Shown piece after piece: positions 8,988 through 18,447 of a DNA stretch of 64,000 bases. Position numbers and translations under genes: made by a program. The notes below the pieces were generated by a model. It was not told the DNA's origin. It ran no database searches and saw nothing but the letters and a program-made list of their open reading frames with translations. How positions within the stretch are numbered: the stretch's first letter is position 1; every line of letters begins with the position of its first letter. This DNA is from Oceanobacillus rekensis (GTDB taxonomy: Bacteria > Bacillota > Bacilli > Bacillales > Amphibacillaceae): NCBI RefSeq assembly GCF_002153375.1, contig NZ_MTBQ01000001.1, forward strand, positions 682,001 through 746,000, given 5' to 3'.

Positions 8988-9992
8988 ATGGATATAGGGC
9001 AATTACAAAAAGAGCTTAACAAACACGGCCATCAAAAAGCAGCAGAGCTATTGCCTAAAGTTAAGCAAGATGTTGATACACTTGATCCGATTAACCAAAT
9101 TTTCGAAGTCTGTCAGGCGGATACGATCGACTTTTCGGACGATATCAATATTCTGTACAGACAATTGCGTGGGCTATCAACATTTGAAAAATCCTTTCAC
9201 GCCATTTTGCTACGTGATTTGCAATCCATCCTACAAGAAGTGTCCACCCCGGCAAGTGACACTAACAGCATATTCATGGAAGAGGCTGAACTGCAGGAAG
9301 CAATCACGACCTATCAACTAGCAATGCAGGGTGTTCCAACCGAACAGCTTGCATTGGGTAAATTTTACAAGGCAATCAGGCGAGATGATTGGGCATTTGT
9401 ATGGTACATGACAGCTGCGAATGCAGGCAATCTCGATGCCATCTACTGGGTTGGCAATTATTATTTTGACGGGATTGTTGTTGAGAAAAATTTTAAAAAG
9501 GCGTTTACGCGCTATAAAGAGGCTGCATTGAAGGGCCATGCTGACGCAATGAACAATTATGCAGATATGTATTTTCGGGGAGAGTATGTGGAAAAGGACG
9601 TTCACCGTGCATATGAATTGTTTTCCATTGCTGCGAATCTTGGTGTTGCCGAATCCATGTATACAGTTGGCTATATGTATCAAAATGGGATCGGCATTGA
9701 AAAGGATTTAGAAAAAGCAACGCATTGGTGTACCAAGTCCGCCCTTTCTGGTGACAACTACGCAGCTAATCACCTCGGTCAGGAAGCCTTTGAACAGGAC
9801 AATGGTGAGGAAGCCTTATATTGGTTCCAGATGGCAGCAGACAGGCAGGACGCCCTTGGTAAATTCAATCTTGGCTATTGCTACGAATCCGGAACAGGCA
9901 CTCCCATGAACATAAAAAAAGCAAAGTACTGGTACCAGCAAGCTGCACTACTAGGTGATAAAGAAGCAAAAGCGAAGTTGAAGGAGTTATAA
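8988..9992 (+). CDS. Sel1/TPR-repeat protein
   Basis: 334 residues. From about residue 115 to the end there are at least five Sel1-like repeats of 35-37 residues (AFTRYKEAALKGHADAMNNY, then AYELFSIAANLGVAESMYT, WCTKSALSGDNYAANHLGQ and others). These form an alpha-solenoid for protein-protein contacts. There is no signal peptide, so it is probably cytosolic. ATG 8988 follows AAAGGA at 10-11 nt; ATG 8964 (8 residues longer) is an alternative. The HhH gene at 10019 follows after 26 nt and is probably co-transcribed. Confidence 0.85.
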   Translation: MDIGQLQKELNKHGHQKAAELLPKVKQDVDTLDPINQIFEVCQADTIDFSDDINILYRQLRGLSTFEKSFHAILLRDLQSILQEVSTPASDTNSIFMEEAELQEAITTYQLAMQGVPTEQLALGKFYKAIRRDDWAFVWYMTAANAGNLDAIYWVGNYYFDGIVVEKNFKKAFTRYKEAALKGHADAMNNYADMYFRGEYVEKDVHRAYELFSIAANLGVAESMYTVGYMYQNGIGIEKDLEKATHWCTKSALSGDNYAANHLGQEAFEQDNGEEALYWFQMAADRQDALGKFNLGYCYESGTGTPMNIKKAKYWYQQAALLGDKEAKAKLKEL

Positions 9993-10018
9993 TAAGTAAT
10001 TAAGAAAGAGGTAATAAA

Positions 10019-10300
10019 ATGGCAAATTTACGAACATGTGATAAGGGACATCATTACTACAAAAGCAGTGATTGTCCGACCTGCCCTACTTGTGAGAAAG
10101 GGCGGAAACCGAAACATGGCTTTCTTTCCCTGCTCTCTTCTCCCGCCAGACGGGCATTGGAGCATAATGGCATCACGACACTAGAGCAGCTAGCAACCTA
10201 TAGTGAAAAAGAAATCGTAAAATTTCATGGTATGGGTCCAGCTTCTTTACCTAAACTTCGAACAGCATTAGAAACAGAAGGATTATCATTTAAAAAATAA
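10019..10300 (+). CDS. Small zinc-ribbon plus helix-hairpin-helix protein
   Basis: 93 residues. The N-terminus carries several Cys/His (CDKGHHYYKSSDCPTCPTC), likely binding zinc. The C-terminal 60 residues form a helix-hairpin-helix fold like the RNA polymerase alpha C-terminal domain (PARRALEHNGITTLEQLATY...HGMGPASLPKLRTAL). Such modules bind DNA or protein. GAGGTAATAAA precedes the ATG. The pairing with the Sel1 protein suggests one functional unit, role unknown. Confidence 0.8.
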   Translation: MANLRTCDKGHHYYKSSDCPTCPTCEKGRKPKHGFLSLLSSPARRALEHNGITTLEQLATYSEKEIVKFHGMGPASLPKLRTALETEGLSFKK

Positions 10301-10476
10301 ATGGAGAAGAATATGGGGTCAGGTTAATAAGCCTTCTCCTGCTTCCGTATATAATTTTTTCCACTTAATATATTTTAGTTTCATTCCAAATGATGTTATA
10401 ATTTTTCCATTGCATTGACATGTGAAAGATATAATAATGTAAGTTAATAAATTGAGTGTAATCGGAGGCGTATTAT

Positions 10477-10980
10477 TTGAAGCTGACAAATCAAGAGTTG
10501 AATATTCTAGCGATATTGGATGAGAATCACAGTGTTTCTCCCAAATCCATCGCAATGCAGCTAGAAACGACGGAAGAGAATGTAAATAAACTGATCAAGA
10601 AATTGGAAGAAGAAAAAATTATCGTAAGCTACCCTACTCTGATTAATTGGAATAAAATCGAGGGAAAAGAAACGATTGTTGCGATGATTGATGTCAAAGT
10701 GACACCACAGCGCGGCGTTGGTTTTAATGAGGTAGCAGAGCAAATTTACCGCTATCCGGAAGTCAGTTCGCTTTATCTGATGTCAGGTACATATGATTTA
10801 TCAGTTACAATTGAAGGTAAGAGCATGAAAGATATCGCCTTATTTGTATCTAATAAATTAGCGACCATTGAAAATGTTGTTTCTACGACTAGCCATTTCA
10901 TGCTAAAGAAATATAAACATGATGGTGTTATTATGGAAGGAAATGAAGACAAAGACCGGAGAATGGTGGTTTCTCCATGA
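10477..10980 (+). CDS. alaR: Lrp/AsnC-family regulator AlaR
   Basis: 167 residues. An N-terminal winged helix-turn-helix (about 1-55) is followed by an AsnC ligand-binding domain (RGVGFNEVAEQIYRYPEVSS, LMSGTYDLSV) and the C-terminus KKYKHDGVIMEG. This pattern matches Bacillus AlaR (formerly YugG), which controls the alanine transaminase gene. The start is TTG 10477 with CGGAGGCG 6 nt upstream. Its TGA overlaps the ATG of alaT by 4 bp, so the two are translationally coupled. Confidence 0.88.
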   Translation: MKLTNQELNILAILDENHSVSPKSIAMQLETTEENVNKLIKKLEEEKIIVSYPTLINWNKIEGKETIVAMIDVKVTPQRGVGFNEVAEQIYRYPEVSSLYLMSGTYDLSVTIEGKSMKDIALFVSNKLATIENVVSTTSHFMLKKYKHDGVIMEGNEDKDRRMVVSP

Positions 10981-12182
10981 GTATCGATTATCAGCAGTAT
11001 CTTTCCACAACAGCAATGGGACTTGAACCATCGGGAATCCGCAAGTTCTTTGACCTCGCAGCAAGTATGGAAGACGTTATTTCGCTTGGGGTTGGCGAAC
11101 CGGATTTTACTACCCCATGGAATATTCGGGAGTTTGCAATCGATGCACTTCGGGATGGTCATACTTCCTATACAGCCAATGCTGGATTACTGGAACTTCG
11201 TGAGGAAATCTCTAAGTATTTACAAAGAAGATTTCAGGTTGAATATCAGCCGGAAGATCAGGTAATTGTGACAGTTGGAGCCAGTCAGTCCCTTGATCTC
11301 GCATTCCGAACCATCTTGAATCCTGGGGATGAAGTGCTGATCATCGAACCTGCCTTTGTTTCCTATACCGCACTTGTGACAATGGCCGGTGGGGTTCCAA
11401 TTAGAGTTGAAACAAGCGCAGAAAATGGCTTTAAGGTGACACCTGAACAGCTTGAGGAAGTGATTACGGACAAGACAAAGGCTATTCTTCTATGTTCACC
11501 AAATAACCCGACAGGCACGAGCTTGAATAAAGACGAACTGACAGCAATTGCAGCCGTCGTTGAAAAACATGACCTGCTCGTTGTTTCTGATGAAATTTAT
11601 GCGGAACTGACATATGATCAGGAATTTACCAGTTTTGCGTCTATTCCAGGTATGTACGAACGGACTATATTAATTAATGGATTTTCCAAAGGGTTTGCCA
11701 TGACAGGCTGGCGTTTAGGTTTCATTGCTGCACCACAGGAATTAATCAGTATCATGATAAAAATTTATCAATTTACCACGATGTGTGCACCAACCATGCT
11801 GCAAATGGGAGCAATTGAAGCATTACGCAACAGCTCAGAACAAGTCGAGAAAATGCGGCAGCACTACTGGAGAAGACGGAATTTTATCGTTCAATCACTT
11901 AACGAGATTGGACTAGAGTGCCATACACCAGGTGGGGCGTTTTATGTTTTCCCATCGATTAAAAAATCCGGATTAACATCAGAGGAATTTGCACAAGGTT
12001 TGCTTGAAGAGGAAAAAGTCGCCGTTGTTCCAGGCAATGCATTCGGAGCTTCCGGTGAGGGCTATATCCGCTGCTCCTATGCTACTTCCATCGAACAAAT
12101 TGAAATCGCGATGAATCGAATTGGTCGGTATATGGAATCTCTCGTGAGATCGAAAAATACCGCAATGGAAAAAGTAAAATAA
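10977..12182 (+). CDS. alaT: Class I aminotransferase, alanine transaminase AlaT
   Basis: 401 residues, PLP-dependent fold type I. Visible residues are SYTANAG (64-70), NNPTG (176-180), D205 in SDEIY and the Schiff-base lysine K238 in SKGFAMTGWRLGF. Homology style and coupling to the Lrp-type gene identify it as AlaT (YugH), which interconverts pyruvate and alanine with glutamate. It is about 15 residues longer at the C-terminus than I would expect, without other oddities. It starts inside the alaR stop. Confidence 0.9.
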   Translation: MSIDYQQYLSTTAMGLEPSGIRKFFDLAASMEDVISLGVGEPDFTTPWNIREFAIDALRDGHTSYTANAGLLELREEISKYLQRRFQVEYQPEDQVIVTVGASQSLDLAFRTILNPGDEVLIIEPAFVSYTALVTMAGGVPIRVETSAENGFKVTPEQLEEVITDKTKAILLCSPNNPTGTSLNKDELTAIAAVVEKHDLLVVSDEIYAELTYDQEFTSFASIPGMYERTILINGFSKGFAMTGWRLGFIAAPQELISIMIKIYQFTTMCAPTMLQMGAIEALRNSSEQVEKMRQHYWRRRNFIVQSLNEIGLECHTPGGAFYVFPSIKKSGLTSEEFAQGLLEEEKVAVVPGNAFGASGEGYIRCSYATSIEQIEIAMNRIGRYMESLVRSKNTAMEKVK

Positions 12183-12193
12183 ACAAACAATAA

Positions 12194-12223
12194 GGAAGAA
12201 GCATGGGGACGGTTCCTGCTTCC
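12194..12223. repeat. Dispersed GGGGACGGTTC hairpin, copy 1
   Basis: GAAGCATGGGGACGGTTCCT then GCTTC forms a short hairpin whose GGGGACGGTTC core recurs at 45391-45414 and 56040-56070 (opposite orientation). It follows alaT and might end its transcript, but it has no strong U-run. Confidence 0.6.
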
Positions 12224-12493
12224 TCTTTCTACTTTAATATCAACCTTATCTCAAATATATTGATCAAATTATTTAAGAGTGAGTTCATCCACTCCGTCAT
12301 TATAAAAGAAGAAATCATATAATTAAGTTATCTATTTTGCCAACTCACTCGTACTAATAGTAGTACCTCACCCCTAGTATCAGCTCAACCCAGCATCTCC
12401 ATGTTTCGGTTATTAAACAACATAGCAAAATGCTATAATGCAGTTAAACGAACTAAAGTATGAGTCCATAATTAATACAAGGAGTTATTCAGT
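12224..12493. other. Spacer without recognised feature
   Basis: AT-rich sequence between alaT and the DUF6933 gene, with no fossil or hairpin that I can support. The downstream promoter probably lies within it. Confidence 0.4.
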
Positions 12494-13588
12494 ATGCACA
12501 TACAAGGTACTAAAAAACTATTGGATTATTTAAAAATAAATCCTGTGTCCCATCAAGAGGAAAATTCCCTTTACGCATGGCATGCCAATCTAATGATAGT
12601 GGACCGCAAAAAAGCGATTGTATTAGTAAATGACAAAAATCGCTATATCATTGTTTTATATGGAATCGTTGCGAAGCATTTAAAGAAACTTGATGAACTT
12701 ATTATAGAAAGCATTCGAAAAACATTTCTGGAAGAGGGTATAAAAGAAGAAATTGTCGAGCAATATATTAAAGCTTCTCCTGATTTCACCTTTAGCAAAA
12801 CAAAAGATAATACATCCGTTGCCAGAATGAATAAATCATGTGAAACGATCTATATATTTGATGATTTATTAGATAGGGAGAATATTGTACAAACAACGTT
12901 TAACAAAAGAGCAAGTCGTTATTTAATTACAAATGGAAAGAATAATTATATTAACCCTAATCGGGAACTATTTGACAATCTTACAGCGTTCGCCGGTCAA
13001 GTATCCATACAAACGCAAGCTGTATTGCTTAACGTGAAATTAAATTTAGAAAACGGGCATGCTTTACGCAAACTGGTAGTTCCTCTTCATTTCACTTTTT
13101 ATCAATTACATAAAGCCTTGCAAATTGCTTTTGACTGGGAAGATTACCATTTACACGAATTCTATATTTATGGAGATAATGCAAAGGGTACAAAACTCAT
13201 TTTAAACATTGTTGGCGATGAAGAGACTTTAAATTATAAAGATGATATCCCGGTGAAGCTTGAAGCAGGGATTAAATTATCCGACTACCTTCCAACATAT
13301 AAACATATGAATTATGTCTATGATTTTGGTGATGATTGGACCCATAGTATAGAAGTCGAATCAATCATGAATGATTATGACAAAAATTATCCGATATGTA
13401 TGGAAGGTGAAGGAAACACACCACCAGAAGATGTAGGTGGAACACATGGCTATGAAATGTATTTAAACATCCTGAATGATCCTACTCATCCCGATCATCA
13501 GCATATGCTGGAATGGGGTAAAGGACAAAGTGAACGGGAGTTTAATCTTGAAAAGATGAATAGATTTTTGAAGTCTAAGTTTTATTAG
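12494..13588 (+). CDS. DUF6933 plus plasmid pRiA4b ORF-3-like protein
   Basis: 364 residues. The N-terminal 150 residues (MHIQGTKKLLDYLKI, LMIVDRKKAIVLVND) match the DUF6933 pattern. The C-terminal 190 residues match pRiA4b ORF-3 proteins (FYQLHKALQIAFDWEDYHLH, YVYDFGDDWTHSIEVE, EGEGNTPPEDVGGTHGY). The biochemical function of both domains is unknown; ORF-3 proteins are often found near mobile elements. AAGGAGTTATTCAGT precedes ATG 12494. It stands alone. Confidence 0.85.
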   Translation: MHIQGTKKLLDYLKINPVSHQEENSLYAWHANLMIVDRKKAIVLVNDKNRYIIVLYGIVAKHLKKLDELIIESIRKTFLEEGIKEEIVEQYIKASPDFTFSKTKDNTSVARMNKSCETIYIFDDLLDRENIVQTTFNKRASRYLITNGKNNYINPNRELFDNLTAFAGQVSIQTQAVLLNVKLNLENGHALRKLVVPLHFTFYQLHKALQIAFDWEDYHLHEFYIYGDNAKGTKLILNIVGDEETLNYKDDIPVKLEAGIKLSDYLPTYKHMNYVYDFGDDWTHSIEVESIMNDYDKNYPICMEGEGNTPPEDVGGTHGYEMYLNILNDPTHPDHQHMLEWGKGQSEREFNLEKMNRFLKSKFY

Positions 13589-13654
13589 AGGTACATTTTT
13601 GGCGTAGATTACTTTTATAGCTTCAGCTGATTTTTAGCATATCAAGTCAAAATC

Positions 13655-13679
13655 ACGACTCAGATGAGACCTGAGTCGT
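13655..13679. terminator. Terminator between convergent genes
   Basis: The 9-bp stem ACGACTCAG/CTGAGTCGT with a 7-nt loop and a following TTATTTTT lies between the stops at 13588 (+) and 13705 (-). Confidence 0.8.
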
Positions 13680-13704
13680 TTATTTTTCCGCTATTTAAAT
13701 ATGA

Positions 13705-14163
13705 TTATGATTTGCTTGTTTCCGCTTCAGCCACATGTTTAACACGTTCTAGAAATTGAACTACCACCTTATCAGATGCAAAGATTAAAAAGATTTTCAT
13801 AAACCATTTTAATGGGCGATTGGTAGTTGTATAGTTTAAATACGTTTTGTTTTCATTTATCTTTTTTAACTCATAGAAGGCAGTAATTTCAAATATATTG
13901 GCAAGGGTAAAACCGACTTTCATCTTTTTATAGTCTGGTTCATTCAAATATTCCAATGTTTCCACATCATATTCTTCAACTCGTTTACCTTCTTTATATT
14001 TTTGGCGGTATACACTTCCAACAATTTCGTCTGTTATCTTAACCGGCTGTTGATCGACAACCTGTGGCATGATTTTTTGCATCTCTTCCAGTGATCCGTT
14101 AAAATAACTCCACACCTGTTCAATTGGAGCATTTATTTCTATATCCCTTGTCCACTCTTTCAT
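13705..14163 (-). CDS. SRPBCC-family protein
   Basis: 152 residues. The helix-grip pattern starts with RDIEINAPIEQVWSYFNGS and ends with a long C-terminal helix. SRPBCC proteins bind small hydrophobic ligands or act as cyclase/aromatase-like or chaperone modules. A short hydrophobic stretch near 120-132 (WFMKIFLIFAS) is unusual. GGAGGAATAAT precedes the ATG. No partner gene is evident. Confidence 0.75.
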   Translation of the reverse strand: MKEWTRDIEINAPIEQVWSYFNGSLEEMQKIMPQVVDQQPVKITDEIVGSVYRQKYKEGKRVEEYDVETLEYLNEPDYKKMKVGFTLANIFEITAFYELKKINENKTYLNYTTTNRPLKWFMKIFLIFASDKVVVQFLERVKHVAEAETSKS

Positions 14164-14334
14164 ATTATTCCTCCATCAGTTTTGTTTCAAGAATTGTTTT
14201 TCCTATAGTGAATGTACCATTATATAGGGATACATGCTATAGTAAATGACTTTCCCTCCTGTTAAAAATAAACGTCTGAACAAAATATCATCGACTTGGG
14301 TGCGAGAATTGATCTCAAGCTAATTTCCATATAA

Positions 14335-14380
14335 AAACTAAACTGCGAGTAGGTTACACCTCACTTACGCAGTTTAGTTT
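14335..14380 (-). terminator. Terminator after the PepSY gene
   Basis: The 13-bp perfect stem AAACTAAACTGCG (14335-14347) pairs with 14368-14380 across a 20-nt loop, 67 nt past the stop at 14447. Confidence 0.75.
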
Positions 14381-14446
14381 ACATTTTACTTAGTTTGGAA
14401 AGTAGCCCTCATTCCCAGGTTATTCGGCTTTTACTTATTGCTAAAA

Positions 14447-14797
14447 CTAGTCATCATTATCGTCGTCATCATCGTTATCATTATCATCTGACTCAATTTC
14501 CAGGATATCACCTGTTTGTGCATTTATAATCACTTCATATTCATCATCGTCTTCTGACTGTAATTCTACTTCATATACTATATATCCGTCTTCATTGTCC
14601 AATTCTACTTCTTCTATTGTTCCAGGTATTCTATCTAGTGCAATTTCTTTACTTACTTGCTTCGTGACATTATTTTCTTGCTGTTGCTTTGGTTTGTGGT
14701 CATCCGAATCTGCAGATACACTTGCAGTTGTCGATCCGACTCCAATCATAGTTACAGCGATTGAAGGAATAACATACTTACTCCATTCCTTATTCAT
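14447..14797 (-). CDS. Secreted PepSY-domain protein with Asp-rich tail
   Basis: 116 residues. The first 28 form a signal-peptide-like N-terminus (MNKEWSKYVIPSIAVTMIGVG...ASVSA). Residues 48-100 form one PepSY domain (SKEIALDRIPGTIEEVELD, YEVIINAQTGDILEIE). The last 16 residues are almost only Asp and Asn. PepSY domains often inhibit peptidases; the acidic tail could bind cations and suits a halotolerant cell. TAGGAGGGATTAA precedes the ATG. Confidence 0.82.
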   Translation of the reverse strand: MNKEWSKYVIPSIAVTMIGVGSTTASVSADSDDHKPKQQQENNVTKQVSKEIALDRIPGTIEEVELDNEDGYIVYEVELQSEDDDEYEVIINAQTGDILEIESDDNDNDDDDDNDD

Positions 14798-14927
14798 TTA
14801 ATCCCTCCTAGTTTTTGTTACACTTTCACCATACCCTCTTTTTATGAAGGTATTGTAAACTAGAGGTGATAATCCTATTAAACGATGTTTCATTTCTGTA
14901 ATATTTACTAACCTTTACAGCACTGAC

Positions 14928-15713
14928 TCACAATCTCAAAAAAGGGTTGCCTGTATATGCAATACTAAAGGCTATAATCAGAAAAAATAAATAGCATACA
15001 ATAATAAGCCAAGTTAGTCCCATCCTTACTTTTGGCTTTTTAAGCCTATTTCCTATCCCAAGAGCTAACAATGGGATGATTTGCAATGCATGTAAACCGA
15101 CAAAATGTGGAATTCGCATGTCACCATACTCCATGCTCCAATTTAATAATGGCAACCCTGGACCACCATCAGGGGCACCTACTGTATGTTGTAATTGTGC
15201 CGACATGTATCCCCCAATAGAAGAACCTAGGATAGAAATCCATAATCCAAATTGAATTGCTCTGTTCATGTAATTCGGGAGCTCTTTTGGTGGAAAGAAT
15301 GTGAAGTACCCGGCTAAAACACAAGCAAAAACGGTTGCAAACGCGATGGAAACTCCCATTAAACTAAAAATAACGCTATCAAAAATAGAGTCAATGTTAA
15401 AATGGGAACGAACCCCTCGAGCCGCTTGTATACTAATTAATACGATTTCCATTATCATCGTTATAGAAGTGCCTACTGCTATCAAACTTTTGATACGAAG
15501 ATGTTTTACATACCCTACTAGATAGGCAAATGTCAGCAAGTATAAAAAAATAGATGCTGCAAATTTAAATGGCTTGTTCCAGACATTAACCCCTAATAGT
15601 TCTCGATGATCGATGGCCATCAATAAAAGAAAAATAATCATCAGCGCAAAATGAATCCATGCCGTTATACTCAAAACAGGACTGCGCCGGTGTATCTCTT
15701 TTAAAAAGTTCAT
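14928..15713 (-). CDS. Seven-TM hypothetical membrane protein
   Basis: 261 residues with about seven hydrophobic helices. Conserved-looking motifs include WNKPFKFAAS, QAARGVRSHFN, LNWSMEYGDMRIPHFVGLHA and a final TGNPFLR. Several His residues near membrane faces (SHFN, PHFVGLHA) could bind heme or metal, which is speculation. I recognise a recurrent family but no named function. GGAGGGGATATAAATC precedes the ATG. Confidence 0.7.
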   Translation of the reverse strand: MNFLKEIHRRSPVLSITAWIHFALMIIFLLLMAIDHRELLGVNVWNKPFKFAASIFLYLLTFAYLVGYVKHLRIKSLIAVGTSITMIMEIVLISIQAARGVRSHFNIDSIFDSVIFSLMGVSIAFATVFACVLAGYFTFFPPKELPNYMNRAIQFGLWISILGSSIGGYMSAQLQHTVGAPDGGPGLPLLNWSMEYGDMRIPHFVGLHALQIIPLLALGIGNRLKKPKVRMGLTWLIIVCYLFFLIIAFSIAYTGNPFLRL

Positions 15714-16050
15714 GATTTATATCCCCTCCGTATCTCTGAATTAAGATAACTACTTTTGAAATAGAAGATCAATAGTTTTTTTGAAATATTAACAAAAAAT
15801 TTATAATTAATATTTTATTCTTCATTTAAGTTTGCCCAACCTAACTCAAACTCTTTAGAATAACTACAAGACTTTTATCCCATAATTACAATTAAACCGG
15901 CATTGAAATCGGTTATTCCGGAAGACAACGCTTGGATTGAGTTTAAGCAATGGTGAATAAATCTGACAATGACCTTAGCTTGGATAATCAAATAAGCCCA
16001 TGGTAAACTTAAGCCTACATTCAAAAAAAAGGGAAACGGTAGGTTAAAAA
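15714..16050. other. Spacer with a short fossil
   Basis: On the plus strand near 15870-15956 about 28 codons after a stop read IKPALKSVIPEDNAWIEFKQW and end with TGA, resembling a gene tail. No start or ribosome site. The FUSC ribosome site GGTAGG lies at the right end. Confidence 0.35.
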
Positions 16051-18213
16051 ATGGCACATTGGTATAAGGAACACACTTGGCTTCGTCGGCTGTTAGCTTC
16101 CGACCCAGGTCAAATACGTTTGTATAAAGCTGGAAAGACAACAATCAGTGTCATACTGTCTCTCTTTACCACCTTTTTTATTATAATTGCAACCGGCAAT
16201 GAAGCCCTGATGCCTGCGGTTGTCTCTGCAGCTATCGGTATGATGGGAATCTTGGTCGTTTTGGATGATACGCGGAAAAAGAAGCAACTCACCACGATAT
16301 TACTCGGAGTTTCTGCAATATTCGGGGTTACAATTGGTTCCTCACTTACTGGTAGTATCTTTTTAATAGATAGCATCATGATTCTGCTTGTTTTTGGCAG
16401 TTTTTATTTGACCCGATTTGGAGTTCGTTATTTTTCGCTCTGTATGGTTGGGTTCATGACGGTTTATATTTCAGCTATTTTAAATTTAGAAAACAATCAA
16501 CTTGCTTTCTTTTACCTGGGAATCGCTATCGGTGTAGCTTATGCCTTTATATTTAATTTCATTCTGTTCCAAAGCACAGCTAAGAGCTTGAAAAGAAGTA
16601 TCCATTCTTTTCATATACAGAGCAATTTAACGTTTGACTTATTACTGGAAGCAATGCAGGAAAGGAATATTAGCCAGGAGGAGCACAAGCACCTTCATAA
16701 GCAGGTTGCGAAGGTTCGAGAATATGCATTAATCGTTTCAGGATACATTAACCCAGCGGATGTTAAAGAATTGTGGCCCGGGTTAACACCCGCCCAGCTT
16801 CGGTTGTATGTTTTTGATTCAGGGATGCTGATCGAAACGCTGACCAATTCGTTCCAGAGTTTAAAAGAAGCAGATGCCCTAGAGATTGATGAGTTGAGGA
16901 AAATAATGGTATGGGTGACAAAGTCGCTTCGTGATACAGAGATCCTTGCCCCCAATTATGAAGAACAGAATCTGGAAGAAGCTGAAATTGCCGTGCAAGC
17001 ACTCCGACTGCTTATTGCGGATCTATTCACGCAAAAGCAACAACCAGAAGGATGGCTTTTTTTAATCCGACGTATTGAATCAATTACCAATCATGTTATT
17101 AAAGGCGCGATTACCATTCAGCAGTCACTGCAGTCGGAAACCACGAAAGAAGAGCATGCTGAAGAAGCAGAAAAAGATACTGCTAAAGAAGATAAAAAGG
17201 GTATGAGAGCCTCGACGAAAAAAGCCTATCAAGCATTGGTTGCCGGAACGTTGGCCATTATTGTCGGCCAGTTCATCTCCCCTGCCCAACCGTATTGGAT
17301 TCTGCTTTCGACGTTTGTTGTCCTGCTTGGAACCCAATCCACCGGGCGGATTTACGCGAAGGGCTTCCAACGTTCTTTTGGTACCATTATCGGTGCGATA
17401 CTTGGTTTTGCATTGGCAAAACTGGTATCCGGCTATTCGACACTGGAAATCCTGGCAATCTTTTTGGTCCTGTTTTTAGCTTATTATTTGATTACGGTTT
17501 CGTACACGGTAATGAGTGTGTTCATTACCATGATGCTGGCATTTCTGTACGACATATTGATGGGTGGCATCACCCTTTCGCTGATTGGTGCCAGAGTTAT
17601 TGATACAATCGCCGGAGCCGTGATTGCACTTGCAGTTTCTAGCATTATTTTTCCAACGAAAACAAAGGACAAGGTCGCTGAATCAATCAATGACTATTTA
17701 AAGGTGCTTCAACCTTATCTAATCACTTATGTAAAAGGATTTAGGGGAAATGTGGATATCAAAGAACTTTCCGAAAATGCTTTTCAACTCGATGAAAAGC
17801 TGCAGACAATCAGCGATGAGGCTAGTCCTCTTGTCCAACGCGGCGAGTATCCTGCTCTATCAGATACAAACCAATGGATAACTGTAATTTCTGCTATCAA
17901 CTATTATGCGAGACAATTGGTCGCTTCCAGCTATCGTAAGGGTTTTGATTATCCAGAGGAACTGGAAGACGTATTCATTCAAATGGAAGAAAAACTGGAA
18001 AACAATATGAAAACACTTATCACCCTTTTTGAAGGTAAAAAGGATCCCAGCGCAATCATTTACCGTCTGGAAGAGGAACGTAAACAAATTGAGCAGCATT
18101 CTCCAAGTAGACATGAGTCCAAACATGATTTGATCCATCATTTATATTATGTATGGCGGGTTAATCAATCGATCGTTGAATTGGCACTGGAAATCGGCGT
18201 TAAGGAAGCATAG
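16051..18213 (+). CDS. FUSC-family (aromatic acid exporter-like) membrane protein
   Basis: 720 residues with two blocks of about six TM helices: residues 28-170 and 395-540. Each is followed by a cytosolic helical region, the architecture of FUSC/YccS/fusaric-acid-resistance proteins. These export aromatic acids or similar toxic anions. The second block contains QPYWILLSTFVVLLGTQSTG and the R(S)FGTIIGAILG motif. There is an acidic/basic linker at 370-395. GGTAGGTTAAAAA precedes the ATG. It stands alone, with strong terminators after it. Confidence 0.85.
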   Translation: MAHWYKEHTWLRRLLASDPGQIRLYKAGKTTISVILSLFTTFFIIIATGNEALMPAVVSAAIGMMGILVVLDDTRKKKQLTTILLGVSAIFGVTIGSSLTGSIFLIDSIMILLVFGSFYLTRFGVRYFSLCMVGFMTVYISAILNLENNQLAFFYLGIAIGVAYAFIFNFILFQSTAKSLKRSIHSFHIQSNLTFDLLLEAMQERNISQEEHKHLHKQVAKVREYALIVSGYINPADVKELWPGLTPAQLRLYVFDSGMLIETLTNSFQSLKEADALEIDELRKIMVWVTKSLRDTEILAPNYEEQNLEEAEIAVQALRLLIADLFTQKQQPEGWLFLIRRIESITNHVIKGAITIQQSLQSETTKEEHAEEAEKDTAKEDKKGMRASTKKAYQALVAGTLAIIVGQFISPAQPYWILLSTFVVLLGTQSTGRIYAKGFQRSFGTIIGAILGFALAKLVSGYSTLEILAIFLVLFLAYYLITVSYTVMSVFITMMLAFLYDILMGGITLSLIGARVIDTIAGAVIALAVSSIIFPTKTKDKVAESINDYLKVLQPYLITYVKGFRGNVDIKELSENAFQLDEKLQTISDEASPLVQRGEYPALSDTNQWITVISAINYYARQLVASSYRKGFDYPEELEDVFIQMEEKLENNMKTLITLFEGKKDPSAIIYRLEEERKQIEQHSPSRHESKHDLIHHLYYVWRVNQSIVELALEIGVKEA

Positions 18214-18218
18214 TAATT

Positions 18219-18278
18219 TTAATCGGTACCCGTCCCAGCCTTTATCTTAAAGGCAAGTGGGATGGGTATCGATTTTTT
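18219..18278 (+). terminator. Terminator of the FUSC gene
   Basis: A long stem (AATCGGTACCCGTCCCA with TGGGATGGGTATCGATT, G-T wobbles, inner GCCTTTA/TAAAGGC) is followed by TTTTTT, just after the stop at 18213. Confidence 0.85.
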
Positions 18279-18279
18279 A

Positions 18280-18311
18280 CAAGTAAGAAAGTATAAAAAC
18301 TTTCTTACTTG
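18280..18311. repeat. Second perfect 13-bp hairpin
   Basis: CAAGTAAGAAAGT (18280-18292) is exactly complementary to 18299-18311 with a 6-nt loop. It directly follows the FUSC terminator and may be a second terminator or processing site. Confidence 0.7.
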
Positions 18312-18447
18312 CATAAGTGCAAGAAGGCATTCGCCAAGTTTACTAAGATGAACCTACTGCTTGACTAATTTCTATTACACAAATATACTTACTTACATAA
18401 AGTAACTTTAAAATAATATGGTTATGATAACCAAATACTATAAGTTA

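Noticed and set aside
9318-9683. Minus-strand frame inside the Sel1 gene
   Set aside because: Cys/His/Ile-rich shadow of a strongly coding plus-strand gene.
10416-10435. Sigma-A promoter TTGACA/TATAAT before alaR
   Set aside because: The two hexamers are only 9 nt apart, too close to act together.
15875-16144. 89-codon minus-strand frame
   Set aside because: It overlaps the start of the well-supported FUSC gene and its composition is that of an antisense shadow.
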